From a virus, in the IMG/VR virus record IMGVR_UViG_3300031857_000670, positions 1 through 35,042 of that record: a stretch of DNA of 35,042 nt. One strand, written 5' to 3'. Shown here one piece after another: positions 17,110-22,512 of this stretch (position 1 is the first letter of the stretch; each line of letters starts with the position of its first letter). The position numbers were made by a program, and so were the translations under genes. The notes under the pieces were generated by a model that saw only the letters and a list, made by a program, of their open reading frames with translations, made no database searches and was not told where the DNA came from.

Positions 17110-17542
17110 CGTTTACATCAATCACTGTTGGAGCCTTAATATTAATGCCAATCACGGATGGTTTATCGCCATTGTCACCACCGTCTAGCAGACCAGAGGC
17201 TTTAGCCAGCAGTCGCAATACCTGCACCTTGTCATGCAACTCGATCTCGATATAGGAATTACCTTCTCGATCTGTGCGACTGGTTAGCTTTTTGATGGCA
17301 TGAAGAGCGTGTTCGGGAATGTCTTTGCTGGCTTTGACCATGACATTACCAGAGGAATCCCATTCCATAATATCTGATAGCTTGGTATTAGCCATTGATA
17401 GTAGTGCATATGCGACTGCCTCCCGATTAGCCTCCAGAGTGCCGGATCTCTCCAGCCTTTTCTGGATGAGGCGCACACCACCATAGTTCTTCAATGGTGG
17501 TATCTGGTTTGGAAACTTCTCTTTTTCTTTCTTAGTTGCCAA
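17099..17542 (-). CDS. Terminase small subunit
   Basis: A 147-residue protein just upstream of the packaging genes. The middle part (TKLSDIMEWDSSGNVMVKAS, then IPEHALHAIKKLT and ELHDKVQVLRLLAKASGLLD) is typical of Terminase_2-type small subunits, which recognise the packaging site. The start is TTG at 17542: no ATG occurs early enough, and AGAGGT lies at good spacing before it. It overlaps the preceding gene by 11 bases. The N-terminus is Lys-rich. Confidence 0.82.
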   Translation of the reverse strand: MATKKEKEKFPNQIPPLKNYGGVRLIQKRLERSGTLEANREAVAYALLSMANTKLSDIMEWDSSGNVMVKASKDIPEHALHAIKKLTSRTDREGNSYIEIELHDKVQVLRLLAKASGLLDGGDNGDKPSVIGINIKAPTVIDVNDEE

Positions 17543-17786
17543 ACTGCGACCTCTTCCACAATGCCACCTCTACAGGCTTGGCTCCCAAGGCTTTCAACTC
17601 AATACCCAAGTAAGTATTAAAGTTGCTAACACCATAGGCTGGGCTGACATAGACTCGCTCATTGTAATGAGGTAGGTACAGGATACCTCGCAACTCATAT
17701 GCAATGTAGACATCCGTCTCCATCATTGCCCCAGCTGGCAGACCAGCTTCTGGATCTGGAGTGCGTACTCTTTTCTTGGTAGCCAT
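17532..17786 (-). CDS. Hypothetical protein (84 aa)
   Basis: A small basic-start protein (MATKKRVRTPDPEAGLPAG) with an aromatic-rich core containing YIAYELRGILYLPHYNERVY. I do not recognise the family. Its start overlaps the SSB-like gene's stop (TGATG), and it precedes the terminase small subunit, so it belongs to the packaging operon. Confidence 0.65.
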   Translation of the reverse strand: MATKKRVRTPDPEAGLPAGAMMETDVYIAYELRGILYLPHYNERVYVSPAYGVSNFNTYLGIELKALGAKPVEVALWKRSQFGN

Positions 17787-18058
17787 CAGAATGGGATATC
17801 GTCATCTACATGGCTGGCATTACCGTCAGATCTACCTTCAGATCTAGGACGAGCATTGCTCTTACTTTCGTACTGACCATCTTTCTCAGAGACTGCCAGA
17901 CTAAAGTATTTAGTACCTGCTTTAGATTCCTTTAGCCAAGCAGATAAGCGCATTTCAGTACCAGCAATATTAATAGTGCCAGTGTAATCAGGACTCTTCT
18001 CACTCTTCTTTTCTTTCGCTTTGAAAAGTGTGCCACGATTGGTATTGTCATAATCCAT
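17786..18058 (-). CDS. Single-stranded-DNA-binding-like protein (90 aa)
   Basis: ATG at 18058 is chosen because GGAGG lies eight bases upstream; a longer in-frame start at 18106 has no such site. The protein has a short OB-like beta region (TNRGTLFKAKEKKSE, YTGTINIAGTEMRLSAWLKE, GTKYFSLAVSE) and a C-terminus that is disordered and ends in DDDIPF, the acidic tip typical of bacterial and phage SSBs that recruit partner proteins. It is shorter than E. coli SSB. It would coat replication intermediates and cooperate with the annealing protein and nuclease genes on the other strand. Confidence 0.7.
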   Translation of the reverse strand: MDYDNTNRGTLFKAKEKKSEKSPDYTGTINIAGTEMRLSAWLKESKAGTKYFSLAVSEKDGQYESKSNARPRSEGRSDGNASHVDDDIPF

Positions 18059-18114
18059 TTTATCTCCCTCCAAAACAGCCATTAGTATCTCAAATTCTGC
18101 AAACAAGCATATGC

Positions 18115-18142
18115 ATTTTAACTATCGATAATACACTTTCAA
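18115..18142 (-). promoter_or_regulatory. Sigma70-like promoter for the packaging/late operon
   Basis: On the minus strand TTGAAA (18137-18142) is followed by a 16-base spacer and TAAAAT (18115-18120), five of six matches to each consensus hexamer. It lies about 57 bases upstream of the SSB-like ATG. It would drive the SSB, terminase, portal and scaffold genes up to the terminator at 10227-10253. Confidence 0.65.
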
Positions 18143-18203
18143 TAGTCTGTAAATGTATTATGTAAAAGGCATATTGCAATCATTTATAGTTGGTGTACAT
18201 TAC

Positions 18204-18221
18204 GGTTATGCAGCCATAACC
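18204..18221. repeat. Perfect 7-bp hairpin in the non-coding region
   Basis: GGTTATG, loop CAGC, CATAACC. It stands alone with no T tract on either strand, so a terminator role is unlikely; it may be part of an RNA structure or protein site. Confidence 0.5.
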
Positions 18222-18339
18222 CAGCTGTCCTTGCGGTAGTGCGTGACCAATAGGGATAAACGTAGCGAATGGTTAGGTCTTTCTTCTGTTAGCCCCTCGG
18301 ATGAGGATAAGCAACCAGATCGGAGCCAGTTTGATCATC

Positions 18340-18501
18340 TTAGTTTGGCAGACTAAGTAGCTTAGATAAACAAGAACGCACTCTCTTTTTAGAGATCATC
18401 CCTTTTTCTTCGGGTGTGGTTCCGTTAGCCGCATCTTTACTCTGGATCAAACTTATCGCTGTGATACCTTTTATATAAAAGATATTCTTTAGCGTAGCCA
18501 T
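18340..18501 (-). CDS. Possible small protein (53 aa), doubtful
   Basis: An ATG frame beginning MATLKNIFYIKGITAISLIQ with a Lys/Arg-rich second half ending LLSLPN. It overlaps the 46-aa candidate by 65 bases in another frame, and its ribosome site is poor (GAGA about nine bases upstream). No family recognised. It could equally be a chance frame in regulatory DNA. Confidence 0.22.
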   Translation of the reverse strand: MATLKNIFYIKGITAISLIQSKDAANGTTPEEKGMISKKRVRSCLSKLLSLPN

Positions 18502-18577
18502 CAAGTGATCTCAAAAACCTCTCAAACATCATCCCACCAAAAAAAATACACAAGTTGTAAATAATTAGACTAGTCAT
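18437..18577 (-). CDS. Possible small membrane protein (46 aa)
   Basis: ATG 18577 follows AGGA four bases upstream. The N-terminus is a hydrophobic segment (SLIIYNLCIFFGGMM) followed by a charged, aromatic tail (FERFLRSLDGYAKEYLLYKR) ending DKFDPE. The build is that of small phage inner-membrane proteins. It lies between the replication-type gene and the late promoter on the same strand. Composition looks protein-like, but there is no homology evidence. Confidence 0.45.
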   Translation of the reverse strand: MTSLIIYNLCIFFGGMMFERFLRSLDGYAKEYLLYKRYHSDKFDPE

Positions 18578-18616
18578 GATTTCCTAGGAAAAGTTTTGTG
18601 AGTCCCCCCATCGATA

Positions 18617-18635
18617 GGTGGTGGGGTGGGGGGGG
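18617..18635 (+). repeat. G-rich tract, possible G-quadruplex
   Basis: On the plus strand G runs of 2, 2, 4 and 8 are separated by single T residues, so a two-tetrad or larger quadruplex is possible. Six C at 18604-18609 could alternatively pair with part of the run. Confidence 0.5.
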
Positions 18636-18707
18636 ATAATGCCACTTTGATAACACAGCGTTAATTAATTGTTATCGTAACGTACCATAATGATAACGTA
18701 TTATGCC

Positions 18708-18743
18708 TGTACAAACTCGAATCGAACAGTTCGTTTTTGTACA
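18708..18743. repeat. Inverted repeat downstream of the replication-type gene
   Basis: Arms TGTACAAACTCGAA (18708-18721) and TTCGTTTTTGTACA (18730-18743) match at 12 of 14 positions across an eight-base loop. There is no T tract after the stem on the minus strand, so it looks more like a protein-binding or origin element than a standard terminator, although it lies 14 bases after the stop of the upstream gene. Confidence 0.55.
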
Positions 18744-18757
18744 GACACACCCAGTAC

Positions 18758-19534
18758 CTAGTCTTTACGTAATGCCAGTGCTACCTGCTTGTAATAACCT
18801 AGCCCTGCTGGTGGTTGCTTACCTGTTTGCTTGTGCCATGTGATCGATTCCACTAGCATTTGCTTGAACTGATCCATATCTACCTGATGTGTTGCTAATT
18901 CGGCAGCTATTTGCTTATCTTGCTCATTTGGCAAGCGCTCGACTCCGCAGATTGCTTGCGCTGTGCGAGAGAACTCTCGACTATAGTCTTCAGCCTTATA
19001 TACCTTCTGCACTTGCTCAACCTCCTGCTGTTGTATTTTGCTCTGCTGCTTTGGCTTTGCCATTGGAATGTCCTTTAAGAATGCGCCTATTGGCTGTGGT
19101 TGATGATTACGAAATGTCATTACTGGATCCTCTTGGTTGTACTGTTCTACTTCTAAATCGATACCGTTACCTGCTATTGAAACTGCATCCTGTGCGCTGA
19201 TCTTGGGATCGTAGATGATCCTGTAAGTGATACCTTTGATGCCAACTTTGTAACCTGATACCTTCTCGATGTAACCACAGTCTCTGAGCTTGCCAAGCAT
19301 TCTCTGGATAGCCTGTGGTGTTACTTTGAACTCCTCGCCAATCCTTTTCTGAGTCACCCAAGTGATTCCAGCCCTGTTAGCAAATGATGACATCATTGCA
19401 AGTACAGTACGATTCCTGTCAGTTATCCGTTTGTCAGTCAATGCTCTTAACGGCATGATTGCGTACTGTGTCTTCCTTGGTGGAGTCTTCCTCTTCTTTA
19501 AGGCTGGCTTGGGTGGTATCGTAAACTGCGTCAT
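18758..19534 (-). CDS. Winged-helix replication initiation-type protein
   Basis: A 258-residue protein. After a Lys/Pro-rich start, residues about 28-108 form a helix-turn-helix/winged-helix domain: LTDKRITDRNRTVLAMMSSF, then WVTQKRIGEEFKVTPQAIQR and LRDCGYIEKV. This is the layout of phage replication proteins (lambda O-like N-terminus) and of some regulators. A Gln-rich linker and a C-terminal helical domain ending PPAGLGYYKQVALALRKD follow; the last part resembles the C-terminus of DnaA/DnaT-like or primosomal loaders seen in phage replication proteins. It sits next to the origin-like segment. A pure transcription factor is the alternative. Confidence 0.65.
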   Translation of the reverse strand: MTQFTIPPKPALKKRKTPPRKTQYAIMPLRALTDKRITDRNRTVLAMMSSFANRAGITWVTQKRIGEEFKVTPQAIQRMLGKLRDCGYIEKVSGYKVGIKGITYRIIYDPKISAQDAVSIAGNGIDLEVEQYNQEDPVMTFRNHQPQPIGAFLKDIPMAKPKQQSKIQQQEVEQVQKVYKAEDYSREFSRTAQAICGVERLPNEQDKQIAAELATHQVDMDQFKQMLVESITWHKQTGKQPPAGLGYYKQVALALRKD

Positions 19535-19725
19535 TTAAGCCTGTCTAATTGGCTTTGCAAATGCTTGATGTCTTCCAACATCCTGATGCATTCCATTTTC
19601 CACTCATCAGCCATCGATACTGGCTCCTTTAGCCTGATCACAAGCATTGTCAGCGTCTCTGTACACAGGTTTGCATGAGTCATATACTCAGCGTATAGCT
19701 TCCAAAGTAAGTCTCTATCTGTCAT
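19531..19725 (-). CDS. Hypothetical helical protein (64 aa)
   Basis: A short, Leu/Met-rich helical protein (TDRDLLWKLYAEYM at the start and EDIKHLQSQLDRLK at the end) with coiled-coil potential. Both ends overlap neighbours by four bases (ATGA), so it is translationally coupled within the early minus-strand operon. No family recognised. Confidence 0.6.
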   Translation of the reverse strand: MTDRDLLWKLYAEYMTHANLCTETLTMLVIRLKEPVSMADEWKMECIRMLEDIKHLQSQLDRLK

Positions 19726-19994
19726 TTACTGCCCCTATATCGTTTAACCATCTCATCACGCATGGCTTTCCTTGTTGGATAACCTCTTTCCTTCTCTACC
19801 ATGTCCAAGTACATAAGCTTAGTAACCTTGGGCTTTCTAGCCTTGTCAGGGAACCGCATCACAGTCCTTAACTCGCACTCTGCCCTCCACTCCTCAGAAT
19901 ATGTACACACTTCCTTGCCATTTAATGTGACCACACCCATTGCCTGATGCGCTCTACCGCACAATGGACATGGACTAGGCTGTGCCTGATTCAT
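19722..19994 (-). CDS. Small cysteine-containing protein (90 aa)
   Basis: I choose ATG 19994 (MNQAQPSPCPLCGRAHQ) since GAGGG lies eight bases upstream; longer starts at 20000 and 20027 are possible. A CPLC pair near residue 10 and two further cysteines (VCTYSEEWRAEC) could bind zinc. The C-terminal half is basic and helical (RKAMRDEMVKRYRGSK), suggesting nucleic-acid contact. The family is not recognised. Confidence 0.6.
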   Translation of the reverse strand: MNQAQPSPCPLCGRAHQAMGVVTLNGKEVCTYSEEWRAECELRTVMRFPDKARKPKVTKLMYLDMVEKERGYPTRKAMRDEMVKRYRGSK

Positions 19995-20154
19995 ACTCAT
20001 AACCCTCACAATATCCAATAGACTCACAATCCCATAGCTTGCACCACAGCCCTTCAGCGTGTGCTACCGAGTGTTGGCAAGTCTGGCAACCCTTCTGGTA
20101 TTGCACTCCTTGCAGTTCCACCTCCGATTTAACCCTCTGTTGAACAGGATCCAT
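19975..20154 (-). CDS. Cys-rich mini-protein (59 aa) with strong ribosome site
   Basis: ATG 20154 is preceded by a long purine-rich Shine-Dalgarno stretch (GGAGGGAGGAGA). The protein contains GCQTCQHS, then WCKLWDCES and GYCEGYEYES, i.e. a CxxC pair and three further cysteines, as in small metal-binding phage proteins. It overlaps the 58-aa zinc-ribbon-like gene by 91 bases in another frame and the next gene by 20 bases. The ribosome site and Cys spacing argue that it is real. Confidence 0.6.
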   Translation of the reverse strand: MDPVQQRVKSEVELQGVQYQKGCQTCQHSVAHAEGLWCKLWDCESIGYCEGYEYESGTA

Positions 20155-20240
20155 TCTCCTCCCTCCGGCTTTTTCCTTTGTCTACAGCTGCTACACAGCC
20201 TGTCTTCAATGAAACCTTCTACCTTTTTGCCAGCTGCCAT
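20064..20240 (-). CDS. Zinc-ribbon-like mini-protein (58 aa)
   Basis: ATG 20240 has GGGAGAGG nine bases upstream. The sequence has two CxxC pairs, RLCSSCRQRKK and RWNCKECNTRR, about 25 residues apart, the standard layout of a small zinc ribbon, with many Arg/Lys residues. This suggests nucleic-acid binding. The start lies inside the end of the preceding gene (22-base overlap), and the 3' half is shared out of frame with the 59-aa Cys-rich frame. Confidence 0.6.
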   Translation of the reverse strand: MAAGKKVEGFIEDRLCSSCRQRKKPEGGEWILFNRGLNRRWNCKECNTRRVARLANTR

Positions 20241-20572
20241 ACGTTCACACCTCTCCCATTACCGCTAGTCCTAGCCTGTTTGCTAGATACCAGCTGACCT
20301 CTATTCTCCATGCGCTTACACAGCCTAAACAGTGACTCCATGCTGATCTGCTCACGCAATAGCAAGATCTCCTCGTGCAGCTCTGGTGTAGACAGACTGC
20401 CAGCCTCACGCAGTACATGAGCCACAATCAGATCAAAGTTGGATGTCCTTGGCTTACCTACCTTGGTTGGTGTGTCACCACCTATGCCAATGTTGATGAC
20501 CATCTTGCCAGCAACCCTGATGATCGGTGGATTAACACCCATCAACTGGTCAACCAGATACTTCCATGTCAT
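20219..20572 (-). CDS. Hypothetical protein, possible DNA-binding (117 aa)
   Basis: The frame is open further upstream, but ATG 20572 (MTWKYLVDQLMGVNPPIIR) overlaps the nuclease stop as ATGA, and the longer version would overlap that gene by 136 bases, so the short start is preferred. The C-terminal part (FDLIVAHVLREAGSLSTPEL, then ISMESLFRLCKRMENRGQLV) reads like a winged-helix domain. It lies between nuclease and zinc-ribbon genes. The function is unknown. Confidence 0.55.
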   Translation of the reverse strand: MTWKYLVDQLMGVNPPIIRVAGKMVINIGIGGDTPTKVGKPRTSNFDLIVAHVLREAGSLSTPELHEEILLLREQISMESLFRLCKRMENRGQLVSSKQARTSGNGRGVNVWQLAKR

Positions 20573-20889
20573 TCCAGTGCATCTCTCATTAGAGGGATAA
20601 AATCGTCTAGCTTCAAGCATACTCTCCATGGCTGTCCGTTCCTCCTGTATGCCAGTATTGGTATTTCTCCAGACTTGCTGCATGATTCCACTTGCTCTGA
20701 CCATTTATCCACCTGTAACCTTTCTTGTCGTTTAACTTCAATGCGGAACTTCTGAATAGTTATATCGTCAGCTCCATCCCTCGCCTGTCCTAGATTTCTT
20801 TTAACTTCAAACCCTAGGTGGTCTTTTAAGATACCTGCCAGCTCTCTCTCGCCAGCCGCACCCTTGTTACGCTTACCTCGTCCGTTCAT
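20569..20889 (-). CDS. PDDEXK-type endonuclease, Holliday-junction-resolvase-like
   Basis: A 106-residue protein with the small-resolvase arrangement: GAAGERELAGIL (E14/E16), then RNLGQARDGADDI (D38 or D41/D42) and the E-x-K motif IEVKRQE (E51, K53). A Lys/Arg-rich N-terminus precedes these. Proteins of this length and motif order act on branched DNA as dimers in phages. It would resolve junctions made by the recombination genes on the plus strand. ATG 20889 overlaps the regulator stop (ATGA). Confidence 0.72.
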   Translation of the reverse strand: MNGRGKRNKGAAGERELAGILKDHLGFEVKRNLGQARDGADDITIQKFRIEVKRQERLQVDKWSEQVESCSKSGEIPILAYRRNGQPWRVCLKLDDFIPLMRDALE

Positions 20890-21071
20890 GCCGCCCCCAG
20901 CATCTTGTTTAGCCTGTCCTGTGTGCTGTTGTAGCGCTGCTTGAGACTATCTAGCAGTAGCTCGTCAATGATTGACGCTCTGGATCTGCGCTGCTCTCCA
21001 GCCGCACGATCCAACAATGCTCTAGTTTCAGGACGTAGCCTAATTAGCAACGTGTTGTATTTATTTTCCAT
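20886..21071 (-). CDS. Ribbon-helix-helix (CopG/Arc-like) regulator
   Basis: A 61-residue protein: strand NTLLIRLRPETRALL, then helix ALLDRAAGEQRRS and helix RASIIDELLLDSL, the standard RHH layout. Such dimers bind short operators and often autoregulate. It is the first gene of the minus-strand early operon, with AAAGGAGG (21077-21085) just upstream, and faces the recombinase gene across the divergent control region, which holds a palindrome that could be its operator. Confidence 0.78.
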   Translation of the reverse strand: MENKYNTLLIRLRPETRALLDRAAGEQRRSRASIIDELLLDSLKQRYNSTQDRLNKMLGAA

Positions 21072-21155
21072 CTATACCTCCTTTTGTATTGCGCCAAGAT
21101 ATCACATTTGACCTGCGGAGCCATAAATTTATTTAAATTATTTTGATTTAGGGTA

Positions 21156-21184
21156 TTGCATATCGCTGCGATATCGCATACATT
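21156..21184 (+). promoter_or_regulatory. Candidate promoter of the recombinase cassette
   Basis: TTGCAT (21156-21161), a 17-base spacer and TACATT (21179-21184). Match to consensus is modest, but the spacing is ideal, and the palindrome fills the spacer, an arrangement typical of repressible promoters. Confidence 0.4.
21160..21177. repeat. Operator-like dyad in the divergent control region
   Basis: ATATCGC-t-GCGATAT (21160-21174, perfect 7-bp arms) overlaps the palindrome GCGATATCGC (21168-21177). It resembles the dyad at 10166-10183 in design and partly in sequence. Confidence 0.6.
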
Positions 21185-21237
21185 AACGGAACTGGCACTA
21201 CAAACCAGTCAATCTACCGAGAAACAGGAGATCTAAA

Positions 21238-21885
21238 ATGAATAAATATGTAGCTTACTTCCGAGTATCAACCACCAAGCAAGGTCAATCAGGCTTGGGT
21301 CTAGAGGCTCAACAAGACGCAGTCAAGCAATACGCTGACAGCATCATCCACTCATTCACCGAGATCGAATCAGGCAAGAACGATAGCCGCATCCAGTTGG
21401 CAGCAGCTATTGAGTTATGCCGTACCTCTGGCGCATCTTTACTGATCGCCAAGCTTGATCGTCTCAGTCGTGATGCAGCATTCTTAATGACTATCCGCAA
21501 GTCTGGTGTAGATATCGTGGCAGCTGATATGCCTAACTGCTCTACCTTAGAGTTCGGTATCAAGGCAGTGTTTGCACAGTACGAGCGTGAAGAGATCAGC
21601 AAACGCACCAAGGTAGCTCTGGCAGCAGCCAAGGCTCGTGGTGTAAAGCTTGGCACTAAGTCACCAGCAATCAGCTCTGCGGCTGGTGTAGCAGCTCTGC
21701 AAGCTAATGCAGACCAGTTCGCACAGAAAGTATTGCCAATCATTCGTGACTTGAAAGCAGCTGGTTACACAAGCTTGCGTCAGATTGCAGCAGCATTGAC
21801 AGAGCGCCAAGTTCAGACAGTTCGTGGCAGCACCAACTGGTCAGCATCACAAGTATCTAACATCATTGCAAGGGAGGCAGCATGA
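21238..21885 (+). CDS. Serine recombinase (resolvase/invertase type)
   Basis: A 215-residue protein with the catalytic domain of small serine recombinases: YFRVSTTKQG with nucleophile S11 and R9, AKLDRLSRD with R75 and R78, and the long helix start AQYEREEISKRTKVALAAAK. The C-terminal part (SLRQIAAALTERQV, then WSASQVSNIIA) is a helix-turn-helix. It is far smaller than large serine integrases, so resolution of multimers or inversion of a segment is more likely than phage integration. GGAG lies just upstream of ATG 21238. It heads the plus-strand cassette. Confidence 0.9.
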   Translation: MNKYVAYFRVSTTKQGQSGLGLEAQQDAVKQYADSIIHSFTEIESGKNDSRIQLAAAIELCRTSGASLLIAKLDRLSRDAAFLMTIRKSGVDIVAADMPNCSTLEFGIKAVFAQYEREEISKRTKVALAAAKARGVKLGTKSPAISSAAGVAALQANADQFAQKVLPIIRDLKAAGYTSLRQIAAALTERQVQTVRGSTNWSASQVSNIIAREAA

Positions 21886-22118
21886 GCAAAGCGGATATAG
21901 ATTTTTTATTTGATGCTTTAATTGCAGATACCGATGCATTAGAAGATGCAAAGATGACACTAGAAGTTATCAAGAAAATTGCGCCTGATATATATGATGA
22001 AATTATTGATAGCTCAATTTTTTTAATTAATAAAGCATTAAATAATTCTGTCATGAGTGTTATAGCAAGAATTCTTAATGATGAGGACTGGTACATAACT
22101 AATAAGGGGGGAAAATAA
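21882..22118 (+). CDS. Hypothetical acidic protein (78 aa)
   Basis: Starts with ATGA overlap to the recombinase and ends with TAATG overlap to the next small gene. It is helical and acidic (DIDFLFDALIADTDALEDAK) and markedly more AT-rich than the recombinase. No family recognised. It may be a recent small insertion in the cassette. Confidence 0.6.
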   Translation: MSKADIDFLFDALIADTDALEDAKMTLEVIKKIAPDIYDEIIDSSIFLINKALNNSVMSVIARILNDEDWYITNKGGK

Positions 22119-22201
22119 TGGATCACAAAGACATAATGGATAATGTAATTATCGCCATCGGCATAGCAGTTCTAGTCGCAGCTGTAGCGGGGTGGCTATG
22201 A
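22118..22201 (+). CDS. Tiny single-pass membrane protein (27 aa)
   Basis: ATG 22118 overlaps the preceding stop (TAATG) and follows the run AAGGGGGG. After MDHKDIMDN comes one hydrophobic helix (VIIAIGIAVLVAAVAGWL). The stop overlaps the next ATG (ATGA). Coupling at both ends and a clean membrane segment support expression despite the length. Confidence 0.55.
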   Translation: MDHKDIMDNVIIAIGIAVLVAAVAGWL

Positions 22202-22512
22202 GATCGGCATGGGAGATACCATCAGGCAAGCAGCTAAAGCTTGATGTCATGCGCCATCATGAGGAAACCAAGGCTGAGTATTTAGCAGCTGCAAGATCCT
22301 TTGCCATCGATTACAGCAGATTGCATGGTAGCGTCAGCATTAATGAAGTAAGAGAGGCAGTGCCTGTTCCTGATGATGTACATCCGTCAGTATTGGGCGC
22401 TGTATTTAGAGGCCATCAATGGCAGCCTGATGGTTTTACAGTAGCAAAGCACCCGAGCGCTCATGCTCGTACAATCCGCACCTATAAATACTTGGGAGAC
22501 ATAATATGGTAG
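22198..22512 (+). CDS. Conserved phage hypothetical protein (104 aa)
   Basis: ATG 22198 (MRSAWEIPSGKQLKLD) overlaps the preceding stop; an in-frame GTG six bases earlier is possible. The second half (SINEVREAVPVPDDVHPSVL, then GAVFRGHQWQP and AHARTIRTYKY) resembles a winged-helix-like phage protein found near recombination genes. Function unknown. Confidence 0.6.
   Translation: MRSAWEIPSGKQLKLDVMRHHEETKAEYLAAARSFAIDYSRLHGSVSINEVREAVPVPDDVHPSVLGAVFRGHQWQPDGFTVAKHPSAHARTIRTYKYLGDIIW

Larger units (their letters stand above)
18059..18436. other. Non-coding interval with late promoter and RNA-like hairpins
   Basis: About 380 bases with no convincing gene. It contains the promoter at 18115-18142, a perfect GGTTATG/CATAACC hairpin at 18204-18221 and a CTTAGT/ACTAAG hairpin at 18339-18357. 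The part from about 18225 to 18430 has few A/T runs compared with its flanks and holds several short dyads, so a structured RNA or part of an origin is possible. I could not match it to tRNA, tmRNA or a known riboswitch. Confidence 0.4.
18578..18757. other. Candidate replication origin segment
   Basis: This 180-base segment after the winged-helix replication-type gene holds CCCCCC (18604-18609), a G-rich run with G tracts up to eight (18617-18635), three GATAAC boxes (18649-18654 +, 18671-18676 as GTTATC, 18692-18697 +) around the AT-rich TTAATTAATT at 18661-18670, and an imperfect inverted repeat at 18708-18743. Iteron-like boxes plus an AT-rich element beside a putative initiator gene are typical of an origin, though no family consensus was matched. 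Confidence 0.45.
21072..21237. promoter_or_regulatory. Divergent control region between regulator and recombinase
   Basis: The 166-base gap contains ribosome sites for both flanking genes, an AT-rich stretch (21126-21150), a dyad at 21160-21177 and a promoter-like pair on the plus strand. GATATC also occurs near 21093. This is the only place in the genome where transcription diverges, so it is the likely early switch. Confidence 0.6.

Noticed and set aside
18190-18430. tRNA, tmRNA or known riboswitch in the non-coding interval
   Set aside because: No cloverleaf, no TTC-type arm and no riboswitch core could be built from the visible hairpins on either strand.
18708-18743. Inverted repeat as a rho-independent terminator of the replication-type gene
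   Set aside because: Neither strand has a T tract after the stem, so it is listed as an inverted repeat only.
20573-20704. N-terminal extension of the 117-aa protein to 161 aa
   Set aside because: It would overlap the PDDEXK gene by 136 bases, whereas ATG 20572 overlaps that gene's stop as ATGA, the usual coupling in this genome.
21309-21743. A 144-codon minus-strand frame opposite the serine recombinase
   Set aside because: The recombinase motifs on the plus strand are unambiguous, and the antisense frame has no start signal.
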